Assembly: GCA_002457675.1 (NCBI GenBank)
Contig: NTKK01000002.1
Location: 154,040-218,039 of the forward strand
DNA from: Bacteroidetes bacterium MED-G17
GTDB taxonomy: Bacteria; Bacteroidota; Bacteroidia; NS11-12g; UBA9320
DNA: 64,000 nt
Direction: 5' to 3'
Positions 54,988-63,142 of the stretch are shown in pieces. Positions within the stretch are counted from its first letter, which is position 1, and each line of letters opens with the position of its first letter. The translations under genes and the position numbers were made by a program. The notes under the pieces are model-generated. The model had not been told where the DNA came from. It did not search any database and saw nothing but the letters and a program-made list of their open reading frames with translations.

Positions 54988-56730
54988 CTATTCCTTCTGT
55001 GATAAAGTCCTCATTTTGTTGATTCCAGTTGTTTTTTGAAGCCTTTCGAAGGTCATTTCATTTTTTTTGTCATATTTAGTAATAAATAGAGTTTTTCCCG
55101 ATATCCATGCTTTTTGATTCTTTGGAAGAGAAATTTCAAAAGAGCGATTTTCTATTTTCCACCAATAAGAAATATCATATAGCACAAAAACAACAGAAAT
55201 AAATAGGGGCAGCAATAGATGACATGATTTTCTTGTCCAAAACCCTAAGGAGACAAACAACAAGATGAGCAGCAGAACATGCCAATGGTCAAAACCAATT
55301 GGATAAATCAAAGCCTTGGGCCAACTTGCAATGTGCTGGTTGATGAAAACAACAAGGTCAATAAGCCCATTCACAATAAAAAGTAATAAATTACCTAAGC
55401 CCAAAAAGCAAGCAATTACAAATACGAGCAAGCAGCCCAAAAGGATGGCTATTAAAGGAACCACAAAAAGATTTGCCAGCAAAAAATAACTAGGAAATTG
55501 ATGAAAATAGTACAAAACCAAGGGCATGGTGGATACTTGCGCAACCAGAGACAGGCACAACAATGACCAAATTTTTTGCAAAAATTTCGAACGCAGAGAG
55601 ATACGCTTTTACAATGAGGGATAAAATGTAACCAAGCCCAATACCGCCGAATAACTCAATTGAAAGCCCACCCCATAAATGCTATGGGGAGAAAAAAACA
55701 AAAGGAGCAGAGCAGAAAGAAAAACAGCATTGTATACATCTATTTTTCTTGAAAGCAATTGACCGATCAGCAGAAAACTTAGCATGAGAGATGCCCGCTT
55801 TACGGATGGTGCAAAAGAACTTAGCGAGGCATACAGCCAGATGCCAGCCAAAATCAAAAAAATCATGCTTTTTGACTTTTTTGAAAAAAAAGGCCGCAAT
55901 AGACCCAACAACAATAGGTAAACCAATCCCACGTGCAAGCCGCTTACCGCCAACACGTGCATCGTACCACTACCCGCAAAACTTGCTTTTTCATTGCTTG
56001 TTAGCGCTTGCTTATTGCCCAGCAAAATGGCCTTAGCTATGGCAGGCCGGTGAAGTCCTGAGCCATCCAATTGAGCTTCAACCGCCTTCCTCATTTGGGC
56101 ATACCAGACAAGTCTTCCTTCTTTTTTGTTTTTGAAAATAGCATCTTCTTGTATGGTGACAAAAGCTCGATGATAAATACCTTTATGGGCATAAAATTTT
56201 TGCCAATTGAAGTCAGCAATATCTTCACGGCTTCCAAAGGCTCGGACGGCATCAGATGAAAATATAAAACGATCACCAGCTGCCAAAACAGGACTGTTTT
56301 TTATTGTTAGCACCAAACGACCCGACCTGCACGCATACTGCCCTTTTTGCACCCCGCCCAATATCCTGGCCTGAAGCGATTGATACTTGTCTTTTCTGTC
56401 TTTGCATGTTTCCACAAGCACATGCAAAAAATCGTCGTCATGATGGGCAAAATAAGCTGGTTTTTTTCGAACATCTTGCGCGAAGCATGTTGAATAGCCC
56501 AAGGTGAAAAATAGAAGGTAAATGCCCCAACTCAATACATAAAGCCTATGGGTTGCATATTTCTTTTGGACCAATCGTTCAAAAAGAATGCAGACAAGCA
56601 CCAAACCTATCAACGAAAAAACAATCCATATTGGCTCGATAGAAAATTGCTTGTAGAACAAAATGCCCATGACAAAAGGCACCAAGATTTTAAAAATGGG
56701 AACACGATGAAGCTTGCCAGCTCCTTGCAT
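54988..56730 (-). pseudogene. comEC: comEC/rec2 competence channel gene interrupted by one in-frame stop
   Basis: Two open frames in the same reading frame encode the two parts of a ComEC-type DNA uptake channel. The first (56730-55609, 373 residues) has the DUF4131-like N-terminus, then SGTMHVLAVSGLHVGLVY and VGFQLSYSAVLGLV. It ends at TAA (55611-55609). The frame stays open, and nine codons later (KRISLRSKF) continues with LQKIWSLLCLSLVAQVS and YYFHQFPSYFLLANLFVVPL, the normal next segment. Translation through the stop would give about 580 residues. A single base change (for example CAA or TAT to TAA) explains it. Sequencing error or readthrough are alternatives. Its ATG is one base from the stop of the coiled-coil gene. 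Confidence 0.85.
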
Positions 56731-56731
56731 A

Positions 56732-57310
56732 TTATTGTAATTTTCTAGTGATCAATAGCCGGAGCTCGTCAAGCAATGGATGTTCTGGGTTCCAATTATA
56801 TTTCTCACCCAAAGTTTTGTCAAGATAAGACAAAGCATCGTCCAAATTTTCTATTTCCTCCAATTGTTCCAAGGCCTCATTATAAGCTTTTGCTTGGTTG
56901 TCAAACAATTCAAATTGTATTTCATAGCGTTTACCTATACTGATGCCTGATTTAATGCGCTGAATGCTAGACAAATGCAGCTTTTCAATGACATCGCCCC
57001 CCTTGTTATTTTTGGGGCTTTCTGATGCCGCAGGGCTTTCCACTGCTGGGCTTGGCGAAGCTTGTTCTTTTTCCGTCTCCATGACCACCTCTTTTAATGC
57101 TTCACGTTCTATTGGTTCTTGCACCACCTCAACAGGTATTTTTTCTGGAGCTATAAGCGCATATTCCTTCAAACTTTCATACAAGGCCCCTAGCTGTTTT
57201 TGTAAAAGCGCATGTTCCAATTGTTGAACTTCTTTCGCCAATGAATCTAGCTTGTCAAACTGTTCTCTAATCAAATCAATTTGTTGAAGAATGTGCTTTT
57301 TCGAAACCAT
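56732..57310 (-). CDS. Conserved Bacteroidetes coiled-coil protein
   Basis: A 192-residue soluble protein. Residues 5-50 form a coiled coil (IDLIREQFDKLDSLAKEVQQ), residues 65-100 are a proline/serine/glutamate-rich linker, and the C-terminal domain (about 105-192) has the pattern IKSGISIGKRYEIQFELFDN, AYNEALEQLEEIENLDDAL and LGEKYNWNPEHPLLDEL that recurs in proteins of this group. The function is unknown. It is divergent from tdk (64-base gap) and is transcribed with comEC. Confidence 0.75.
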   Translation of the reverse strand: MVSKKHILQQIDLIREQFDKLDSLAKEVQQLEHALLQKQLGALYESLKEYALIAPEKIPVEVVQEPIEREALKEVVMETEKEQASPSPAVESPAASESPKNNKGGDVIEKLHLSSIQRIKSGISIGKRYEIQFELFDNQAKAYNEALEQLEEIENLDDALSYLDKTLGEKYNWNPEHPLLDELRLLITRKLQ

Positions 57311-57362
57311 TTTTTTCGAACAACAATATTAAACGATTATATTTTACATCTGTAAACATCTC

Positions 57363-57370
57363 TATTTTTG
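57363..57370 (+). promoter_or_regulatory. Candidate -7 element for tdk
   Basis: TATTTTTG ends four bases before the tdk ATG, so a transcript starting at the normal distance would begin at the start codon itself. A TTTA 16 bases upstream is a weak -33 candidate. Confidence 0.4.
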
Positions 57371-57374
57371 CTGT

Positions 57375-57956
57375 ATGTTTTTAGAACCGAAAGCAGACAA
57401 TGGGCGGATTGAAGTGATTACGGGCTCTATGTTTTCGGGGAAAACTGAGGAATTGCTTCGGCGCATAAAACGGGCCAAAATTGCTGGACAAAAATGTGTA
57501 CTGTATAAACCAATTGTAGACAACCGCTACCACAAAACAGCGGTGGTTTCGCACGACAAAAACACCTTGGAATCCATTGCGGTAAAAAATCCAGAAGAAA
57601 TTTTCAATTGGATAGATGGCATAGACATCATTGGTATCGATGAGGCCCAATTTTTTAATGTCGCTTTGGTTGAAGTCGTTCGTCGTTTGGCCAATATGGG
57701 CAAAAGAATCATTGTTGCAGGTTTAGACATGGATTATATGGGCAAGCCCTTTGCACCTATGCCGGAAATTATGGCCATTGCCGAATACGTGAGTAAAACC
57801 AACGCCATCTGCGTAGTTTGTGGCAAGTTGGCTTCTCATTCATTTAGAACCGCAAAGTCTGATAAGCAGGTTAGCCTAGGTGCTGAAAATGCCTACGAAG
57901 CGAGATGCAGGAAATGCTTTAACAAAGGCATGAGCAATCAGGCCAATTTATTTTGA
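57375..57956 (+). CDS. tdk: Thymidine kinase
   Basis: A 193-residue type II thymidine kinase, which phosphorylates thymidine in the salvage pathway. P-loop GSMFSGKT at residues 17-24; DIIGIDEAQFF is the Walker B/lasso segment; a zinc-binding pair CVVC and CRKC is near residues 150 and 180. Start MFLEPKADNGRIEV fits other Bacteroidetes Tdk proteins. The 3' end overlaps the convergent UbiA-like gene by 19 bases. Confidence 0.96.
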   Translation: MFLEPKADNGRIEVITGSMFSGKTEELLRRIKRAKIAGQKCVLYKPIVDNRYHKTAVVSHDKNTLESIAVKNPEEIFNWIDGIDIIGIDEAQFFNVALVEVVRRLANMGKRIIVAGLDMDYMGKPFAPMPEIMAIAEYVSKTNAICVVCGKLASHSFRTAKSDKQVSLGAENAYEARCRKCFNKGMSNQANLF

Positions 57957-58780
57957 ATGAGCAAAGCCATCAAGGGGTATAAATAAATCAAATCACCCCA
58001 AAAACGATACAAATTGTTTTTACTGAAATAATCTGTTTTGAGTAAAATCACTTGCAGGGTAATTACCATGGCGGCCAAGGCAATCAACAAGGCCTTATCT
58101 TGTTCAAAATTCCATTGGCCAGCAAGACCAATAAGCAAAAGAAAATAAAGTTGTTTGAGCATTTGCTTACTCTTTTTCTTTCCCAAGGAAAGTGCCAAAG
58201 AGGGATAATTATTTTTTCTGTCCTCCTCAATTTCTATATGCGCAAAAAGCCAAACATTCCCTAAATTGATCAACAACAAAAAAAATAGCGGAACCAAGTG
58301 CCCTTGAAAAACTGAAAAATTATAAAGCACTGGAAAGCCAAACACCAGCGTAACGATCAGCGCAACAAAACTTTCCTTAAAAAGCGCGTTTCCGCCTGCT
58401 TTTCTGACCGATGTATTAATAAATTGATGAACGAGTACTAAGAGGCCAATCACCATCCCAAAAATAAGTAGCGTCTTATCAAAATAAACAAAAACCAAAA
58501 AAGCATTGAGCAAAACTATGGCCGCGCCTATTCCAGCAAATATTTTTTTACGCTTGGCGATAAAATCATAGCGATCTACAGACAGGGTGCTTGTGCCAGC
58601 ATCGATAAAATGATCCAGCAAATATACCAACCAAGCCGATGAGCCAATGAGCCAATAAATTGGGTAGGGCATAGCAATTTGGTAGTGAAGACAGAGGGCA
58701 TAACAAGTCGCTGGAATTCCAAGAAAAACAAGAAAACTACTTTTTTGAATAAAGGCCAGCAAAATACTAAGGAACCGCAT
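57938..58780 (-). CDS. Multi-span membrane protein, UbiA-prenyltransferase-like
   Basis: A 280-residue protein with eight or nine hydrophobic spans. YLLDHFIDAGTS is at about 52-63 and AHIEIEEDRKNN at about 182-193, both at loop positions where UbiA enzymes have DxxxD motifs, though the spacing is not canonical. This suggests a UbiA-like aromatic or lipid prenyltransferase, but a general membrane protein is possible. It is the last gene of the riboswitch operon and overlaps the NifU gene by 14 bases. Confidence 0.5.
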   Translation of the reverse strand: MRFLSILLAFIQKSSFLVFLGIPATCYALCLHYQIAMPYPIYWLIGSSAWLVYLLDHFIDAGTSTLSVDRYDFIAKRKKIFAGIGAAIVLLNAFLVFVYFDKTLLIFGMVIGLLVLVHQFINTSVRKAGGNALFKESFVALIVTLVFGFPVLYNFSVFQGHLVPLFFLLLINLGNVWLFAHIEIEEDRKNNYPSLALSLGKKKSKQMLKQLYFLLLIGLAGQWNFEQDKALLIALAAMVITLQVILLKTDYFSKNNLYRFWGDLIYLYPLMALLIQNKLA

Positions 58781-59009
58781 GAACTGATTTTACATCAGGA
58801 ATGGCTTTTTTGATGGCATCTTCTATACCTGCGCGCAAAGTCATGGCGCTCATTTCGCAAGAGCCACATGCGCCCAACAAACGAAGACTTACTTGCATGT
58901 CGGCATCCACATTCACCAATTCAACATCTCCACCATCTTGCTTCAAAAAAGGGCGAATGCTATCTAGCGCATCCTCAACTTTTTTAAGTATTTCTTCAGA
59001 ATTGTCCAT
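58767..59009 (-). CDS. NifU C-terminal-domain Fe-S scaffold protein
   Basis: An 80-residue protein that is one NifU/NFU domain: EDALDSIRPFLKQDGGDVEL, then LLGACGSCEMSAMTLRAGIE with the cluster-binding CGSC at 48-51. It assembles or carries [4Fe-4S] clusters. It lies between the Mrp ATPase gene and the UbiA-like gene, all on the minus strand, 28 bases after the Mrp gene. The pairing with Mrp/ApbC, also an Fe-S carrier, is a sensible functional couple. Confidence 0.92.
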   Translation of the reverse strand: MDNSEEILKKVEDALDSIRPFLKQDGGDVELVNVDADMQVSLRLLGACGSCEMSAMTLRAGIEDAIKKAIPDVKSVHAVP

Positions 59010-59037
59010 TTACCCTTACGAATATACTTCGCTTTTT

Positions 59038-60078
59038 TTATTTGGCCTGCATGTTTTGAATACTAAGCGCTTGCGCCACTTTTTGCACCATTTCTTTCAA
59101 TGCTGTGGACCCAGATAGAATTGCTGGGCTTCCCAAATCGCCCGAAGAAGTCACGGTGCTATCCAAAGGAATTTTCGCCAGCACCTGGCTATTAAACTCT
59201 TTGGCCAGTTGAGCAGCGCCTCCTTGGCCGAAGGGATGTGTTTTCTCGCCATTCTCAGCCAACAAATAGCTCATATTTTCCACCAAGCCCAATACGGGCT
59301 TTTCAAGGCCTTTCATGTCAAACATCGCCAAAGCTTTGCGGGCATCTGCAATGGCAACTTGTTGCGGGGTGCTCACCACCAATACAGAACTTATTGGAAT
59401 AGCTTGCGCCAATGTAAGGTGAATATCTCCAGTGCCGGGCGGTGCATCAATAATCAAATAATCCAACGCGCCCCAAAGGGTATCAAAAGCCAATTGTTTT
59501 AAAGCAGAACTCACCATGGGGCCACGCCATACCAAAGCTTGTTCAGGGCGCAGCATAAAGCCAATACTATTTACTTGAACCCCATGTTTTTTTACCGGCA
59601 CCATTTTTTTGTTTTCCGAGCTTCCTGGTCGAGCTTCCTGAAGACCCATCATATGCGGAATACTTGGGCCGTGGATGTCCGCATCAAGCAAGCCTACCTG
59701 CGCGCCCTCTTGCGCCAAACCCACTGCCAAATTTGTGGCGATGGTGCTTTTACCTACACCACCTTTGCCCGAAACAACCAACAAAATATTTTTGATATGT
59801 TGCAATTGGCCTTTATCCATATTGGATTGCTTTACTTGAGCAGTCATTTTAATGGCCAATTCTGCAGTATCAGATACCATATGCCGGATGGCATTTTCAC
59901 AGGCCCTTTTTATCTCATCTTTCATCGGGCATGCCGGCGTAGTAAGTTCTACAGAAAAGGAAATGTTATCTGCAGAAACCGTCAAATCTTTGATCATATT
60001 CAAGCTGACCAAATCTTTTTGCAAATCCGGATCCAACACCTTGCTTAGGGCGGCTAGAACTTGTTCTTTATCAATCAT
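59038..60078 (-). CDS. apbC: Mrp/ApbC/NBP35 family ATP-binding Fe-S carrier
   Basis: A 346-residue protein from the ATG at 60078. Residues 1-80 form a MIP18 (DUF59) domain with TTPACPMKDE (Cys50). A deviant Walker A, VSGKGGVGKST (about 102-112), and LVVSTPQQVAIADA, LVENMSYLLAENGEKTHPFG define the ParA-like Mrp ATPase. The CxxC that Salmonella ApbC carries after the VENMSY segment is missing here; Bacteroidetes Mrp proteins I know are similar. ApbC supports Fe-S enzymes such as ThiC. It overlaps the DUF6787-like gene by eight bases and sits in the riboswitch operon. Confidence 0.92.
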   Translation of the reverse strand: MIDKEQVLAALSKVLDPDLQKDLVSLNMIKDLTVSADNISFSVELTTPACPMKDEIKRACENAIRHMVSDTAELAIKMTAQVKQSNMDKGQLQHIKNILLVVSGKGGVGKSTIATNLAVGLAQEGAQVGLLDADIHGPSIPHMMGLQEARPGSSENKKMVPVKKHGVQVNSIGFMLRPEQALVWRGPMVSSALKQLAFDTLWGALDYLIIDAPPGTGDIHLTLAQAIPISSVLVVSTPQQVAIADARKALAMFDMKGLEKPVLGLVENMSYLLAENGEKTHPFGQGGAAQLAKEFNSQVLAKIPLDSTVTSSGDLGSPAILSGSTALKEMVQKVAQALSIQNMQAK

Positions 60079-60388
60079 CTTTTTTACTAAAACGTGCAAT
60101 CATTCTTTGGTTCATTTTTCGAAGAAAAGGCCAATAAAATCTAAATTCTCCCCCAAGGCTTCCAACTGTCAATAGGCAGATTTGGTAAAAAAAATAGATG
60201 AAAACAAACTTAAACAAAACATAGAGTATTTTGGGCGAAAAGGGCGCAATACCTATATAAACAAACAATTTGTTCCGTAAATACGCCGTTGTGCTTCCGG
60301 CAATGGCAAATAGGAGAAACAACCAAAGCATCCGCAAGTCGCTTTCTACGCCCCACTTTTGCTTTAGCTTTTTCCAAATTCTTTTCAT
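60071..60388 (-). CDS. DUF6787-like small membrane protein
   Basis: A 105-residue protein from the ATG at 60388 (upstream in-frame codons belong to the TonB receptor frame shift and are not used). It has two hydrophobic spans (LWLFLLFAIAGSTTAYLRN and VLFKFVFIYFFYQICLLTVG) with basic ends and LGGEFRFYWPFLRKMNQRM, which matches a small Bacteroidetes membrane family (DUF6787). The function is unknown. It begins two bases after the receptor stop and overlaps apbC by eight bases. Confidence 0.72.
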   Translation of the reverse strand: MKRIWKKLKQKWGVESDLRMLWLFLLFAIAGSTTAYLRNKLFVYIGIAPFSPKILYVLFKFVFIYFFYQICLLTVGSLGGEFRFYWPFLRKMNQRMIARFSKKDD

Positions 60389-60390
60389 GC

Positions 60391-62817
60391 TCAAAAATTC
60401 ATTCTCAGACGCAGCAGATAATTGATGCCTGCCATAGGAAATACATAATTGTAATTTCTTCTTTTTCCACCCGAAATCCAATCAAAGGTAGAACCATTTG
60501 GAGCATAATCAACATCAAAAATATTGTCCACCAAGAGACCGATAGAGAAGGGCTGATTTTTCAGCTTCCCTCCATAATTTATTGACAGCGATTCTGTATG
60601 AAAAGCGGCAAGGCTATTTTCTTCTGTTTCGGTATTGTCCAAGTATTGTTTTCCAACATACTTGCTGCGAAAGGAAACCTGCAAAGCCGGCAAAACTTGA
60701 TAGTCCAAAGAGGCAAAACCGATAATCGATGGAGAAAAAGCAATTTGCGTATTGCGGAAGTTTTGCTTTTCCTCTTCTCCTGTGTCATAATTAAAAATGC
60801 GTTTTTGATAACTTGCTATTTCATTTCTACTCAAGGTCAGGTTGCCTTGAAAAGAAACTTTTGGACTCAGTTGAAGGGCCAATTGGTTTTCCCAGCCCAT
60901 TCGGTAGCTACTGGCCACATTCTCTCTCAATGCATAGCCTTCAAAATTCACTGCGCCAGTAAGCAATAAGCCATTGGTATAATCCATCCAATAAACATTG
61001 CTTGTCCATTGCCAGCGATCGCCTCGGCTTTTGTGCCCTATTTCTACATTGTTCAGCTGTTCAGCTGCTGGTCTGCTATAGGATTGATCTACAAAATCGC
61101 TTCGGCTTGGCTCTCGATTGCCTTGGGCAAGTTGCACGTAGCTAAATTGCCGCGCATTCCAGCTATAGGAAAAACCCACTTTGGGATTCACAAATAGGTA
61201 ATCTTCACTTTGTTGTGCGCCAATTTTGCTGCCTTGGCTATTTGGATAATACTGGTAATTGATGAATCTAACTTGTGCATCTGCATACAAGGTCAGCTCG
61301 TTCAAGGCGTATTCCAATTTTCCGTACACATTTCCATCCCTTTTTTGCGCATCATTAAAATAATAACGTTGTGGATAGGCTGCAAAGGCATCATTTTCCG
61401 ACCAAATTACTTCCCCAAAATGATCACCCAAATAGTTGTGGTAGGCACCACCTAGGGTAAAAAGGACATCTTTCTTTTGGTACCGGAGCGATGCAATACC
61501 ACCAAAAAAATGGTTGTCCATCCAACGTCTCCGAACAAGCGGGCTCGTTGCTTGGCTTGCCAGCCCATATAGCTTGAGCGAGTCATTTCCTTGAAATTCC
61601 TCAAAATTACCTTTTCCTCGGGTATAATTCAATGCCGTTTTGATCATCCAATGTTTATTTATTGCATAATTGTATAGGGCTTGAAAATGGTCTTGTTGGT
61701 AATTGTCCACCTGATTGGGGTAAGTATAATAATTGTAGGTTTTGTTTCCTGCATTCCGCAAGTTTTCCAAATCTTCCCCTACAATGCCCAAATCACTTGC
61801 ATAACTTTCCAATTGGCCATCCATTTGGTCAAATTTTGGTTTGGGAACGCCCCACCACGCTTGGTAAGTCCTTTCTTGACCCGAAAAACTGTTGAAGACG
61901 AAAGAAGATTTCTCTCCTTTGCGGGCTGCCGTAAAAAAGTAGGATTGCAGCTTGGCGCTTGCACGGTCCACAAAGCCATCAGAGGCAATTTTCGACATAC
62001 GCAAATTAAAGCCCCAACCCTTTGGTCCAATGCCGGTAGTAGCCCCTATACTTGCTTTACGCGTGTTAAAACTGCCATAACTCAAGTCAAAAAATCCACC
62101 TGCTTCACTTGGGATTTTGTCGGTAGCCAAATTCACCGAAGCACCAAAAGAAGCCGCACCATTGGCAGAAGTACCCACACCTCTTTGTATTTGAATACTG
62201 TGTGTACTGCTGGCAAAGTCGGGCATATTTACCCAATAAACGCCTTGCGATTCCGCATCATTTAGCGGGATATCGTTGATGCTTACATTCACCCGTGTTG
62301 GGTCAATACCACGGATTCGAATGCTGGTGTATCCAATGCCGTTACCAGCATCAGAACTGACCACTGTACTTGGGCTTTGGGCCAGCAAGGTTGGCATATC
62401 CTTACCAAAATTCATGCGCTCGATTTGCGCTTTACTCAAGGTACTTTTGGTCACGGGGGTTTTCGCACCTGCACGTGTCGCAGAAACCGCGAATGCACGC
62501 AACTCGGTATTTACTGGAAGCAAGAAAATTTGCTTGTCTGAAAAAGGTGTCGCCATTTTTTTGTTTTCAAAACCAGGATGATTGAGCAAGAGCCAACTTG
62601 GGGTGCTTACTTTTTCTTTGGGCAAATAAATCTTGCCCGAAGCGTCTGAAAAACCCGTGGCGCGTGCGCCATTATATTTTCCTCGATACAATTGGTAGGC
62701 CACCCCTTCAATGGGGGCATTGCTTTCTTTATCGAGTACTTGCAAAGCAATTTGTCCCTTTTGTGCCCAGCTTGCCACACTGCTAAGCCATACTGCACAG
62801 ATGAATAAATATTTCAT
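60391..62817 (-). CDS. TonB-dependent outer membrane receptor under TPP riboswitch control (probable thiamine receptor)
   Basis: An 808-residue outer membrane receptor from the ATG at 62817. Signal peptide (MKYLFICAVWLSSVASWAQ), an N-terminal carboxypeptidase-like domain (about 20-95, with APIEGVAYQLYRG), a plug (about 110-235; SIRIRGIDPTRVNVSI, RGVGTSANGAASFGAS) and a beta-barrel ending LLRLRMNF. A canonical TPP riboswitch lies just upstream, so thiamine or a related compound is the probable cargo; comparative genomics described such receptors (Omr1) in this phylum. No pnuT transporter gene follows. Confidence 0.9.
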   Translation of the reverse strand: MKYLFICAVWLSSVASWAQKGQIALQVLDKESNAPIEGVAYQLYRGKYNGARATGFSDASGKIYLPKEKVSTPSWLLLNHPGFENKKMATPFSDKQIFLLPVNTELRAFAVSATRAGAKTPVTKSTLSKAQIERMNFGKDMPTLLAQSPSTVVSSDAGNGIGYTSIRIRGIDPTRVNVSINDIPLNDAESQGVYWVNMPDFASSTHSIQIQRGVGTSANGAASFGASVNLATDKIPSEAGGFFDLSYGSFNTRKASIGATTGIGPKGWGFNLRMSKIASDGFVDRASAKLQSYFFTAARKGEKSSFVFNSFSGQERTYQAWWGVPKPKFDQMDGQLESYASDLGIVGEDLENLRNAGNKTYNYYTYPNQVDNYQQDHFQALYNYAINKHWMIKTALNYTRGKGNFEEFQGNDSLKLYGLASQATSPLVRRRWMDNHFFGGIASLRYQKKDVLFTLGGAYHNYLGDHFGEVIWSENDAFAAYPQRYYFNDAQKRDGNVYGKLEYALNELTLYADAQVRFINYQYYPNSQGSKIGAQQSEDYLFVNPKVGFSYSWNARQFSYVQLAQGNREPSRSDFVDQSYSRPAAEQLNNVEIGHKSRGDRWQWTSNVYWMDYTNGLLLTGAVNFEGYALRENVASSYRMGWENQLALQLSPKVSFQGNLTLSRNEIASYQKRIFNYDTGEEEKQNFRNTQIAFSPSIIGFASLDYQVLPALQVSFRSKYVGKQYLDNTETEENSLAAFHTESLSINYGGKLKNQPFSIGLLVDNIFDVDYAPNGSTFDWISGGKRRNYNYVFPMAGINYLLRLRMNF

Positions 62818-62870
62818 AACAATTACGGAATGGGACACGTGCGAAACGCCATGTCAATCGACCTTTAGAA

Positions 62871-62943
62871 TTCCCTACGCCGGCATCATCCGGATCAGGT
62901 TCAATGGGTATTATCTCAGCCCTGCGGCACCCCAATTCCTGAG
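62871..62943 (-). ncRNA. Thiamine pyrophosphate riboswitch (THI element)
   Basis: The minus strand reads CTCAGGAATTGGGGTGCCGC, then GGCTGAGATAATACCC, then GAACCTGATCCGGATGATG, CCGGCGTAGGGAA. GGGGTGCC, CTGAGA and GAACCTGATC-GGAT-ATGCCGGCG are the conserved THI-box bases. It ends about 54 bases before the receptor ATG at 62817. The outer boundaries are approximate. Ligand binding should repress the downstream operon. Confidence 0.95.
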
Positions 62944-63142
62944 ACAAAGAAAAGGTTTTTTTATTTATCGGGGGCCATCGGGTCTCCTTATCTTAGCTGT
63001 AAAGCCAAAATTGTGTTCATGTAAATGACCTTTCCTATGGTTCCACACCGAATCTAGAACAAAATCGATGCCCTAAAGCTCAGTCAATAAGCAGGGCTTT
63101 TGTGGTGTCCTCTACACCTTAGGGAAAAAATCCCCAAAACCT

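Noticed and set aside
55570..55620. Frameshift as the cause of the comEC split
   Set aside because: The two comEC frames are in phase: nine sense codons lie between the TAA and the TTG from which the second open frame counts. A nonsense codon, not an indel, explains the break.
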